Source of the DNA: Lachnospiraceae bacterium
GTDB lineage: Bacteria > Bacillota > Clostridia > Lachnospirales > Lachnospiraceae
DNA: 6,877 nucleotides
Direction: 5' to 3'
Assembly: GCA_014804385.1 (NCBI GenBank)
Contig: JAAUZW010000015.1
Coordinates: 25,889 to 32,765 of the forward strand
Shown piece after piece: positions 1 through 5,203 of the stretch. A program made the translations under genes and the position numbers. Every line of letters starts with the position of its first letter. Positions within the stretch are counted from its first letter, which is position 1. The notes under the pieces are model-generated. The model had not been told where the DNA came from, searched no databases, and worked only from the letters and a program-made list of their open reading frames with translations.

Positions 1-282
1 AAGGACTTCAACTCTCTGAATGCATTCATCAAGGCTGCATTGCAGATCGTATCTTCTCAGAGAAGTGATCTGGGTGCTATCCAGAACCGTCTGGAGCACA
101 CCATCAACAACCTGGATAACATCGTTGAGAATACTCAGTCCGCAGAGGCAGAGATCCGCGATACAGATATTGCTACGGAGATGGTTACCTACTCCAACAA
201 CAATATCTTACAGCAGGCTGGTACATCCATGCTGTCCCAGGCAAATCAGTCCAACCAGTTGGCACTTTCCCTGCTCGGCTAA
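1..282 (+). CDS. fliC: Flagellin, C-terminal fragment (5' end outside window)
   Basis: This is the last 93 codons of a flagellin, the structural subunit of the flagellar filament. It is exported by the flagellar type III apparatus and polymerised outside the cell. The reading frame is open from base 1 and ends at TAA 280-282. The translation carries the classic C-terminal D1/D0 helix signature: SQRSDLGAIQNRLEHTINNL, then NTQSAEAEIRDTDIATEM, then ILQQAGTSMLSQANQSNQ, ending in LALSLLG. These helices pack in the filament core and are the most conserved part of the family. An in-frame TTG at 40 is internal and not a start. The variable central domain, where glycans are normally attached, lies upstream of the window. 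The gene converges on a glycosyltransferase cluster. The equivalent gene in some Firmicutes is called hag. Confidence 0.96.
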   Translation, partial: KDFNSLNAFIKAALQIVSSQRSDLGAIQNRLEHTINNLDNIVENTQSAEAEIRDTDIATEMVTYSNNNILQQAGTSMLSQANQSNQLALSLLG

Positions 283-321
283 TCGCTGTAACAGGATTTG
301 CGAATCGAATGTTGAACTATC

Positions 322-353
322 AAAAAGGCTCATCCGTAAGGATGAGCCTTTTT
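322..353. terminator. Bidirectional intrinsic terminator between flagellin and glycosyltransferase A
   Basis: A perfect 14-bp stem (arms 322-335 and 340-353) encloses a GTAA loop, a GNRA-type tetraloop on the + strand. The arms read AAAAAGGCTCATCC and GGATGAGCCTTTTT, so there is a U-tract whichever strand is transcribed. It lies 39 nt after the flagellin stop codon and only 6 nt beyond the stop codon of the convergent glycosyltransferase gene, so it can end both transcripts. Confidence 0.93.
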
Positions 354-359
354 CTTTAC

Positions 360-1439
360 TTAACTTATGCCAAGAGAAGAGAGCTTTTCTATAGCCGGGG
401 TATTCCCTTTGGCGGCCGCTTTCCGGTAAAAGTCAATGGCGGCAGGAAAATTTCTTAATAATTCATTACAATATCCCATGCCATAGAGAGCCGCCGGAAT
501 ATCATTTATTGTCTCCGGACTTGACGGAGCGTTCAGGATCTTGACAAATTCCATCATCGCTTTTAGGGGCTGTGGGGGTGTCTGATTCAGATAGAGAGTC
601 CCCATACAGCACAGGAAAGAAGAGTCTGCAGCATAGTCGTTATAAACCGGCGTGTAGAGAGTCAGAGCCTCCTCGGCTCGTCCTGTTTGCAGACAGGAAT
701 TGATAAAGTTAATAGGCATGACATGTACCCAGAGATTGTCCATGTTTAAGGGCAATTCAAAAGCCTTTTTATAATAAATATAAGCATTTTCGTAGTCATC
801 GATTATGTTATAGGATTGAGCGACTTGAAAATAAAAATAGGGTTCGGTGGGATCTTTCTCAATCTCCTTAAAGAGCAGGGCATTGTTGCGCTCAGCTTTC
901 ATGCGCTTCTCATCCATCGTGCCCACATAGCCAACATGGTCCACCACAACCGGGATATCATAGCGGTCATAAATCGTGCTGTCGGTTCGTATGTCGGCGA
1001 CCTGTTCATGGATCAAGTAGATGTAATGATAATTGCGTTTGTGAAAGAATCGATCTATCCTTTCAAGAGCAAGCGTATCGCCCACATCATCGCCGGTATA
1101 GCTTTTTCGAAGAATCTGCCCTACCCCTTTGGGATGGGCCTCGATTGCCTCATTGAGCCCGTCCAGATCCAGATCCGTCAGATATTCGTCACAGTCCAGA
1201 ACCAGCACATAATTATGGGAAGCCTTGGACAGAGAAAAATTTCTGGCGGCGGAAAAGTCGCCGATCCATGCAAAGTCATAGATTTTGTCAGTGTATTTGG
1301 CGGCAAGTTCTTTCGTGCGGTCTGTGGAGCCTGTGTCCACGTAAATGATCTCAAAAGGATAATGGGTGAGCGGTTCCAGACACTTCTCAATATGTTTTTC
1401 TTCGTTTTTACCGATGATACAGACAGAAATCGGAATCAT
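360..1439 (-). CDS. GT2-family glycosyltransferase with TPR-like C-terminal half (paralog A)
   Basis: A 359-residue protein predicted to transfer a sugar from a nucleotide-sugar donor; no signal peptide or membrane segment is visible, so it should be cytoplasmic. The N-terminal half is a GT-A fold: ISVCIIGKNEE (4-14), VDTGSTDRT (34-42, nucleotide binding), a DFSAARNFSL segment (61-70), the metal-binding DxD as LDCDE (81-85), and HEQ at 144-146. From about residue 200 there are TPR-like helical pairs (PYFYFQVAQSYN, YENAYIYYKKAFELP), and the protein ends in PAIEKL plus a short tail. SunS, the sublancin S-glycosyltransferase, and several flagellin glycosyltransferases share this general GT2-plus-TPR plan. 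The ATG at 1439 has GAGG (1448-1451) 8 nt upstream and aligns with the starts of both paralogs. It is the last gene of a three-paralog row and converges on flagellin, which makes flagellin the likeliest acceptor (inference). The usual HYxG before IHEQ reads HYIY here. Confidence 0.9.
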   Translation of the reverse strand: MIPISVCIIGKNEEKHIEKCLEPLTHYPFEIIYVDTGSTDRTKELAAKYTDKIYDFAWIGDFSAARNFSLSKASHNYVLVLDCDEYLTDLDLDGLNEAIEAHPKGVGQILRKSYTGDDVGDTLALERIDRFFHKRNYHYIYLIHEQVADIRTDSTIYDRYDIPVVVDHVGYVGTMDEKRMKAERNNALLFKEIEKDPTEPYFYFQVAQSYNIIDDYENAYIYYKKAFELPLNMDNLWVHVMPINFINSCLQTGRAEEALTLYTPVYNDYAADSSFLCCMGTLYLNQTPPQPLKAMMEFVKILNAPSSPETINDIPAALYGMGYCNELLRNFPAAIDFYRKAAAKGNTPAIEKLSSLGIS

Positions 1440-1455
1440 ATTATAAGCCTCGTTT

Positions 1456-1487
1456 CTGCACCCGTTTCAGGTGCGGGTTTTATTTTT
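1456..1487 (+). terminator. Possible + strand (antisense) intrinsic terminator in the gap between paralogs A and B
   Basis: On the + strand, CTGCACC (1456-1462) pairs with GGTGCGG (1470-1476), with one G-T wobble and a 7-nt loop. It is followed by a T-rich tail, TTTTATTTTT (1478-1487). Read on the - strand, which is the coding direction here, the hairpin has no U-tract after it and should not terminate the operon. It could stop antisense transcription, or be the remnant of an older terminator. The ribosome binding site of paralog A lies just beyond the hairpin on the - strand. Confidence 0.4.
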
Positions 1488-1502
1488 GGCGTCATTGGTG
1501 TA

Positions 1503-2582
1503 TCAGTGCTTTTCGAGAACTTCCAGCTTCTCGATGGCGGGTGCAAAGCCCAGATCGGCCGCCTTCCGATAGAAGGTGAGAGCGGAAGAGAGACTTCCCA
1601 GCATCTCGTTTACCAGACCGATATTATAATAGGGAATAAAGCTGTTTGCGCCTTCCTCTCTGGCATTCGGGCACTGCAGTGCTTGCACATACTCCGCCAT
1701 GGCCTTGAGGGGCTGTGGCGGGTCCAGATTCAGATAGACGTTGCCCATGCTGCAATAAAAGTTTGCATCTCCCGCAAAATGCTGATAGATCGGTTGAAAG
1801 AATTCCAGCGCCTCCCTGGAGCGATCTGTATGGTTCATGGCGTTGAGATAGGACGTAGCCATGATCTGAACCCAGGGCTCAGCCGGATTGAGCGGGAGAG
1901 CGAAGGATTTCTTATAGTATTGATAAGCGTTTTCGTAATCGTAGATGCTGTTGTAGGATTGTCCCACTTGAAAATAGAGATACGGATCGGCGGGATTTTT
2001 CTCGATTTCCTGAAACAGCAGAGTGTTATTGCGCTCCGCCTTGCGTTCCATGGCCTCCTTGCCGCCGCTGTAGCCCAAATGGTCTACCACCAGAGGGATA
2101 TCATAGCGAGCATAGAGGGTGCTGTCGTTCTTTAAGTCGGCCACCTGCTCGTGGATGATGCCGGTATAGTGGAAGTGTTTTCGGGAAAAGAGCCGTTCTA
2201 CCCGATCAGGGTAGTTCGTCTGCGTACCATTGGATTCATAGTAGTTATTCCGAAGAAGCATTCCTACGCCCTGGGGATGGACTTCCAGAGCATGGCAGAC
2301 GGCCTCGACGTCAATCTGTGTTAGGTATTCATCGCAGTCCAGAAAAAGGACGTATTCGTGGCTGGCCTTTTCCAGAGCAAAATTCCGGGCGGCGGAAAAA
2401 TCATCAATCCATGTAAAATCGTATATTTTATCTGTATAGTTCGCTGCGATCTCCTTGGTGCGATCTATGGAGCCCGTATCCACATAAACGATTTCAAAAG
2501 GACAGTCTGCGAGCGGTGCAAGGCAATTCTCTATATTTTTTTCTTCATTTTTTCCTATGATACAAACAGAAATAGGGGTCAT
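1503..2582 (-). CDS. GT2-family glycosyltransferase with TPR-like C-terminal half (paralog B)
   Basis: A 359-residue protein, the same length as paralog A and its closest relative in the window. The catalytic half shows ISVCIIGKNEE (4-14), VDTGSIDRT (34-42; Ile39 where A and C have Thr), DFSAARNFAL (61-70), LDCDEYL (81-87, DxD at 82-84) and FHYTGIIHEQ ending at 146, followed by a conserved DHLGY segment. The second half has TPR-like pairs (PYLYFQVGQSYN, YENAYQYYKKSFALP) and a PPQPLKAM segment also present in A. The end is PAIEKLEVLEKH. The ATG at 2582 overlaps the stop codon of paralog C by four bases (ATGA), and AAGGAG (2589-2594) lies 6 nt upstream inside C, so the two are very probably translationally coupled. 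Sugar donor and acceptor cannot be read from the sequence; flagellin is the contextual guess. Confidence 0.91.
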   Translation of the reverse strand: MTPISVCIIGKNEEKNIENCLAPLADCPFEIVYVDTGSIDRTKEIAANYTDKIYDFTWIDDFSAARNFALEKASHEYVLFLDCDEYLTQIDVEAVCHALEVHPQGVGMLLRNNYYESNGTQTNYPDRVERLFSRKHFHYTGIIHEQVADLKNDSTLYARYDIPLVVDHLGYSGGKEAMERKAERNNTLLFQEIEKNPADPYLYFQVGQSYNSIYDYENAYQYYKKSFALPLNPAEPWVQIMATSYLNAMNHTDRSREALEFFQPIYQHFAGDANFYCSMGNVYLNLDPPQPLKAMAEYVQALQCPNAREEGANSFIPYYNIGLVNEMLGSLSSALTFYRKAADLGFAPAIEKLEVLEKH

Positions 2583-3646
2583 GTGTCACTCCTTCTCAGG
2601 ATAGTGAGCCGCTCTATGGCAGGGGCAAAATCGCCGCACTGTACATAGAGTGCAGAGGCGGAATCGGTGTCTCCCAGCTGCTCGAAAATATACCCGCATT
2701 GATACAGCGGCAGAAAGCTGTTAGTGCCGTTCTGCCTGCCGGGCGGCATCTGGATCACTTTCTGATACTGCGAGATCGCTTGCTCAAACATACCGTTTTC
2801 CTGATAGATATTTCCCATCAGATAGATAAAGTCTGTGGCGGTGCTAAACTCGTCATAGATGCCCTCAAATCCCAGAGCTGTCTCCGCCTGGCCGGTGCGC
2901 AACAGCGCATTGCCGTAGGAGACAACCATGGCCTGCACATAGGCAAGCTCGGGATCCAGATCAAATGACAGCCCTTTGTCGTAGTAAGTGCAGGCGCGGA
3001 CAAAATCCTCCAGAATCTCACAGCTTTTACCCAGCTGATAGTAGAGATAGGGATTATCAGGATCCAGCTCCGCCTGCTTTTCTAACAGAGTGAAATTTCT
3101 CAAGTATTTTGCGTGTTCCTCCTCCGGAGTCATGTCGTAGCCGGTGTGCAAAAGCGTAGTGTGCAACAGCATATTCGGGATCTCATGTCCACGGATGGGG
3201 GTGAGCTGCTCATGGATGATACCGGTATAGTGATACAGCTTTTTATTAAAAAAACGCTCCGTGTAGTCGGTGTTATTCAATGTGAGGACACCGTTTTCCG
3301 TCACCAGATTTTCCCGGGAGACACTGCCCACCTTATCCGAAAGGTGCTTGCGAAAATAGTTTAGCTCCTCCACGTCGATTTCTTTTATGGTCTCGTCGCA
3401 GTCTATCATAAAGATCCAGTTATTCGAGGCTTCCCGCAGAGAGAAGTTCCTGGCGGCGGAAAAATCGTCGCACCAGGGAAAGTCCAGCACCTTATCGGCG
3501 TATCTGCCGGCAATCTCCTTCGTTTTGTCTGTAGAACCGGTGTCCACCACAACGATCTCGAAGCCGTAGGGCTTGATGGAGGAGAGACACTGCTCGATTC
3601 GGGATTCTTCATTTTTCGCAATGATGCATACGGATATGGGGTGCAT
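2579..3646 (-). CDS. GT2-family glycosyltransferase with TPR-like C-terminal half (paralog C, first gene of the row)
   Basis: A 355-residue protein, the most divergent of the three paralogs. Motifs: ISVCIIAKNEE (4-14), VDTGSTDKT (34-42), DFSAARNFSL (61-70), IDCDE (81-85, DxD at 82-84), YHYTGIIHEQ ending at 147, then a C-terminal TPR-like region with PYLYYQLGKS, FVRACTYYDKGL and QAISQYQKVIQ. It ends in PAIERLTILRRSDT, matching the PAIE(K/R)L ends of A and B. The frame is open upstream to a TTG at 3775, but the ATG at 3646 is chosen: it gives exactly the M-x-PISVCII start of both paralogs and has AAAGGAA 5 nt upstream. The extra 43 codons would run through the structured leader. The stop codon overlaps the start codon of B, which implies one operon, C-B-A, from the promoter at 3794-3822. 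Confidence 0.9.
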   Translation of the reverse strand: MHPISVCIIAKNEESRIEQCLSSIKPYGFEIVVVDTGSTDKTKEIAGRYADKVLDFPWCDDFSAARNFSLREASNNWIFMIDCDETIKEIDVEELNYFRKHLSDKVGSVSRENLVTENGVLTLNNTDYTERFFNKKLYHYTGIIHEQLTPIRGHEIPNMLLHTTLLHTGYDMTPEEEHAKYLRNFTLLEKQAELDPDNPYLYYQLGKSCEILEDFVRACTYYDKGLSFDLDPELAYVQAMVVSYGNALLRTGQAETALGFEGIYDEFSTATDFIYLMGNIYQENGMFEQAISQYQKVIQMPPGRQNGTNSFLPLYQCGYIFEQLGDTDSASALYVQCGDFAPAIERLTILRRSDT

Positions 3647-3651
3647 GACGG

Positions 3652-3658
3652 TTCCTTT
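3652..3658 (-). promoter_or_regulatory. Ribosome binding site that sets the start of paralog C
   Basis: On the - strand AAAGGAA lies 5 nt before the ATG at 3646. It favours that start over the TTG at 3775, which is followed by 43 codons with no counterpart in paralogs A and B. Confidence 0.75.
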
Positions 3659-3693
3659 CTGGGGCTGCGTCTGGATATCATGTTTTCGCAAGT

Positions 3694-3792
3694 TATAGGG
3701 CAGAGCCCCATAGACACAGATGCTGTAATCCTTGGCAATGCCAACAAGAATTACGAAGTAATTCTTGCGATGCAAGCTGCCGAGCTTGCGTC
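3694..3792 (-). promoter_or_regulatory. Structured 5' leader of the glycosyltransferase operon: four inverted repeats
   Basis: Read on the - strand, four hairpins follow the promoter. H1: arms 3792-3783 and 3778-3769, 10 pairs with one wobble, loop CGGC. H2: arms CAAGAATTAC and GTAATTCTTG (3767-3758 and 3754-3745), perfect, loop TTC. H3: TTGGC-ATT-GCCAA (3744-3732). H4: TATGGGGC-TCT-GCCCTATA (3712-3694), one wobble. H1, H2 and H3 abut with a single unpaired base between them. None is followed by a clear U-tract, so they do not look like simple terminators. If transcription starts near 3787, the first few bases of H1 would be missing from the RNA, and H1 could then act as a DNA operator instead. 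I do not recognise a known riboswitch class. Confidence 0.6.
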
Positions 3793-3793
3793 T

Positions 3794-3822
3794 ATTATAT
3801 CATAAATAAGTATCTATAGCAA
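3794..3822 (-). promoter_or_regulatory. Sigma-A-type promoter for the C-B-A glycosyltransferase operon
   Basis: On the - strand the -35 element is TTGCTA (3822-3817, 4 of 6 consensus bases). A 17-bp spacer separates it from a perfect -10 TATAAT (3799-3794). The expected start point is near 3787, leaving a leader of about 140 nt before the ATG at 3646. The -10 box directly abuts the inverted repeat H1. Confidence 0.75.
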
Positions 3823-3846
3823 AAGCACCGAGCGAGGCATCGTTTT
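3821..3846 (-). terminator. Weak possible terminator after the CgeB-like glycosyltransferase
   Basis: Immediately after the stop codon, the - strand reads AAAACGATGCCTCGCTCGG and then TGCTTTT. A short stem is possible either as CGA-U-GC/GC-UCG with a CUC loop, or as AUGCC/GGUG with wobbles, followed by four Ts. The stem is short and bulged, and the T run overlaps the next promoter's -35 region. Partial readthrough into the C-B-A operon is therefore plausible. Confidence 0.35.
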
Positions 3847-4987
3847 AAGACAGCGCATCGACCATCTGCCGCACGCGGTGACGGTAGGTGTGGGCGGCGG
3901 CGACTTTGGCGTGGCCGTTTCCGGCGATCGCCTGCCGCTCGTCCTCATGAGCCAGATAGTAGTCCAGCTTTTGCAAAAGGTCCGCTTCGCTTTCATAGCA
4001 CACAAAGTCTTCCCCAGGGGTAAAGTATTCCAGAAAATCTTCCTGATAATTGGATAGTAAAAAACCGCCGCTCCCAAGAATATCAAAGGCGCGCAGGGGG
4101 ATGCCGCTTTTTATACTGCGCAGGGAAATGTTCAAATTGATCCGGCTCTTCTTAAAGACCAGAGGCATCTGCGTGTAATAGTCTGCCGTGCCGTGGTTAT
4201 GGAGATTAGGCAGGGTGAAGGAAGGATCCAGTGTAAACAGATCCAGTGGATGCCGTTTGGTGATGGCAGTTAACAGTCGGAGTCTTTCTATACCGGTGAT
4301 CTTGCGGTTGATCACATACTGGGCGTAGAGATACTCTCTGGTCTCCACCCCGTCCGGATTGGGATCCATAGGGAGTGCCTGATACAACTCTTCCATAATG
4401 GGAGACAATGACTCCTGAATAAAATTGTAACCCTGTATTTTCATCTGGGCATTCATCAACCCTTCCAGATAGCCCTTTGCATAGTCGGACAGGGTTTCCA
4501 TGCGGTCGTAAAAATTATGGGACTCCGTGTAGAGAGAGCCTACAAAAGAGATATCGTAAACGGGAGCGGGATTTCCCAGGGCATCCAGCCGCTGCGTGTT
4601 CGCCGCCATCGGCAGATAGTGAACGGTCCGGATCCCGGCGGTCTGAAACTCCCGGCACAGAGCTTTGTCGAATACATAGATCGCGTTGCAGGGATTGATG
4701 GCTGTGTAGGAGTATAGCATCACATAGGGGCTGTCATAGATCCAGGAAAGATAAGGAAGCCCCTCCTGCTTGCATACATTGGAGATCAGGGGAAAATAGT
4801 TAAACGAAAAAACTGCGTCCGGAACGGTCTCGCGCAGCTTGGCCGTGAGGGATGCTTCGATCTCGGCGTCTCGGCGGGCATCTTTATTGGAGAAAGGAAA
4901 ACAGATGATGCTGTGCCCTTCCTTATTAAAGGCGTCCTTTATGTCGGCATTCCCAAAGCTTGCCCATTCAATGAAAAGTATTTTCAT
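3845..4987 (-). CDS. CgeB/DUF3880-like glycosyltransferase
   Basis: A 380-residue protein of the two-domain GT-B type seen in the CgeB 'spore maturation protein' group, cytoplasmic with no visible membrane segment. The N-terminal part begins MKILFIEWASFGNADIKDAF and contains a YLSWIYDSPY segment typical of the DUF3880-like half. A middle stretch, SFVGSLYTESHNFYDRM, begins the linker to the second domain. The C-terminal Glyco_trans_1_2-like part contains INLNISLRS...GIPLRAFDILGSGGFLLSNY (about 283-313) and a TPGEDFVCYES segment, the region that contacts the nucleotide-sugar in this superfamily. The ATG at 4987 is preferred over a longer frame beginning at 5071, because AGGAGA lies 7 nt upstream and the protein then opens directly on the first beta strand. 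Proteins of this group occur in flagellin and surface glycan loci; the substrate here is unknown. It has its own promoter and lies upstream of, and on the same strand as, the GT2-TPR row. Confidence 0.88.
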   Translation of the reverse strand: MKILFIEWASFGNADIKDAFNKEGHSIICFPFSNKDARRDAEIEASLTAKLRETVPDAVFSFNYFPLISNVCKQEGLPYLSWIYDSPYVMLYSYTAINPCNAIYVFDKALCREFQTAGIRTVHYLPMAANTQRLDALGNPAPVYDISFVGSLYTESHNFYDRMETLSDYAKGYLEGLMNAQMKIQGYNFIQESLSPIMEELYQALPMDPNPDGVETREYLYAQYVINRKITGIERLRLLTAITKRHPLDLFTLDPSFTLPNLHNHGTADYYTQMPLVFKKSRINLNISLRSIKSGIPLRAFDILGSGGFLLSNYQEDFLEYFTPGEDFVCYESEADLLQKLDYYLAHEDERQAIAGNGHAKVAAAHTYRHRVRQMVDALS

Positions 4988-4994
4988 AGCTGAC

Positions 4995-5000
4995 TCTCCT
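4995..5000 (-). promoter_or_regulatory. Ribosome binding site that sets the start of the CgeB-like gene
   Basis: AGGAGA on the - strand lies 7 nt before the ATG at 4987. It supports this start over an upstream in-frame extension of 28 codons, which would overlap the promoter. Confidence 0.75.
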
Positions 5001-5018
5001 GAATTATATTTCGTTTCT

Positions 5019-5047
5019 ATTATCTCAGATGCCGGAACCTTTCGCAA
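5019..5047 (-). promoter_or_regulatory. Promoter for the CgeB-like glycosyltransferase gene
   Basis: On the - strand, -35 TTGCGA (5047-5042) and -10 GATAAT (5024-5019) are separated by 17 bp, giving a start point near 5012 and a leader of about 25 nt. A perfect TATAAT at 5008-5003 lies closer to the gene but has no matching -35 element and would put the start point at the ribosome binding site, so it is less likely. Confidence 0.6.
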
Positions 5048-5098
5048 GAGTCCACAGTGATACAAGAACAATAAAAAAGAACTTAGGGAGGTGTTTTT

Positions 5099-5116
5099 TC
5101 AAAATTCCAATTTTGA
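5099..5116. promoter_or_regulatory. Perfect 18-bp palindrome, candidate operator
   Basis: TCAAAATTCCAATTTTGA has 8-bp arms around a 2-bp centre. The 2-nt centre is too tight for a good RNA hairpin, so it looks like a protein-binding dyad. It sits 8 bp upstream of the -35 box of the HTH-ATPase-STAS gene and about 50 bp upstream of the -35 box of the divergent glycosyltransferase gene. The binding protein is unknown; the neighbouring HTH-containing product is the obvious candidate. Confidence 0.5.
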
Positions 5117-5124
5117 TAAATATA

Positions 5125-5153
5125 TTGCGGATTATCGATCTGTATGTTATAGT
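5125..5153 (+). promoter_or_regulatory. Extended -10 promoter for the HTH-ATPase-STAS gene
   Basis: TTGCGG (5125-5130), a 17-bp spacer, and TATAGT (5148-5153) preceded by TG one base upstream (extended -10). The start point would be near 5160, giving a very AT-rich leader of about 44 nt that ends in the strong site AAGGAG (5193-5198). Confidence 0.6.
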
Positions 5154-5203
5154 AATTGTAAATTATAGTTTTAAAATATAAAATAAGTTTTGAAGGAGAA
5201 AGC

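Larger units (their letters stand above)
360..3646 (-). repeat. Tandem array of three paralogous glycosyltransferase genes
   Basis: Three genes of 355-359 codons lie head to tail with the same domain plan and with catalytic motifs at the same residue numbers (Asp35, Asp40, DxD at 82-84, HEQ at 144-147). DNA identity survives in patches, for example GGCGGCGGAAAA in the + strand text near 1245, 2388 and 3453, which encodes the FSAARN segment in each copy. A and B share extra features not found in C (equal length, the PPQPLKAM segment, DYENAY.YYKK), so an old duplication giving C and the A/B ancestor, followed by a later one giving A and B, is the simplest reading. Confidence 0.85.

Noticed and set aside
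20..394. A 124-codon + strand frame over the flagellin end
   Set aside because: It is out of frame with the conserved flagellin sequence, runs through the terminator, and has a Ser/Arg-rich composition typical of a shadow frame.
816..2135. A 439-codon + strand open frame across paralogs A and B
   Set aside because: It lies wholly antisense to two genes with clear GT2 motifs, has no ribosome binding site, and its translation contains a repeated pattern that merely mirrors the duplicated coding sequence below it.
3647..3775. A 43-codon N-terminal extension of paralog C starting at TTG 3775
   Set aside because: It runs through the hairpin-rich leader, starts with TTG without a good upstream site, and has no counterpart in A or B; the ATG at 3646 has a proper AAAGGAA site and matches the paralogs.
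4988..5071. A 28-codon N-terminal extension of the CgeB-like gene
   Set aside because: It overlaps the likely promoter, precedes the natural first beta strand, and the internal ATG at 4987 has AGGAGA at ideal spacing.
5085..5184. AGGGAGG at 5085-5091 followed by a short hydrophobic frame from TTG 5113 (about 23 codons)
   Set aside because: The spacing from the site to the TTG is more than 20 nt, the frame overlaps the palindrome and promoter, and AT-rich DNA readily encodes Ile/Val/Tyr-rich peptides.
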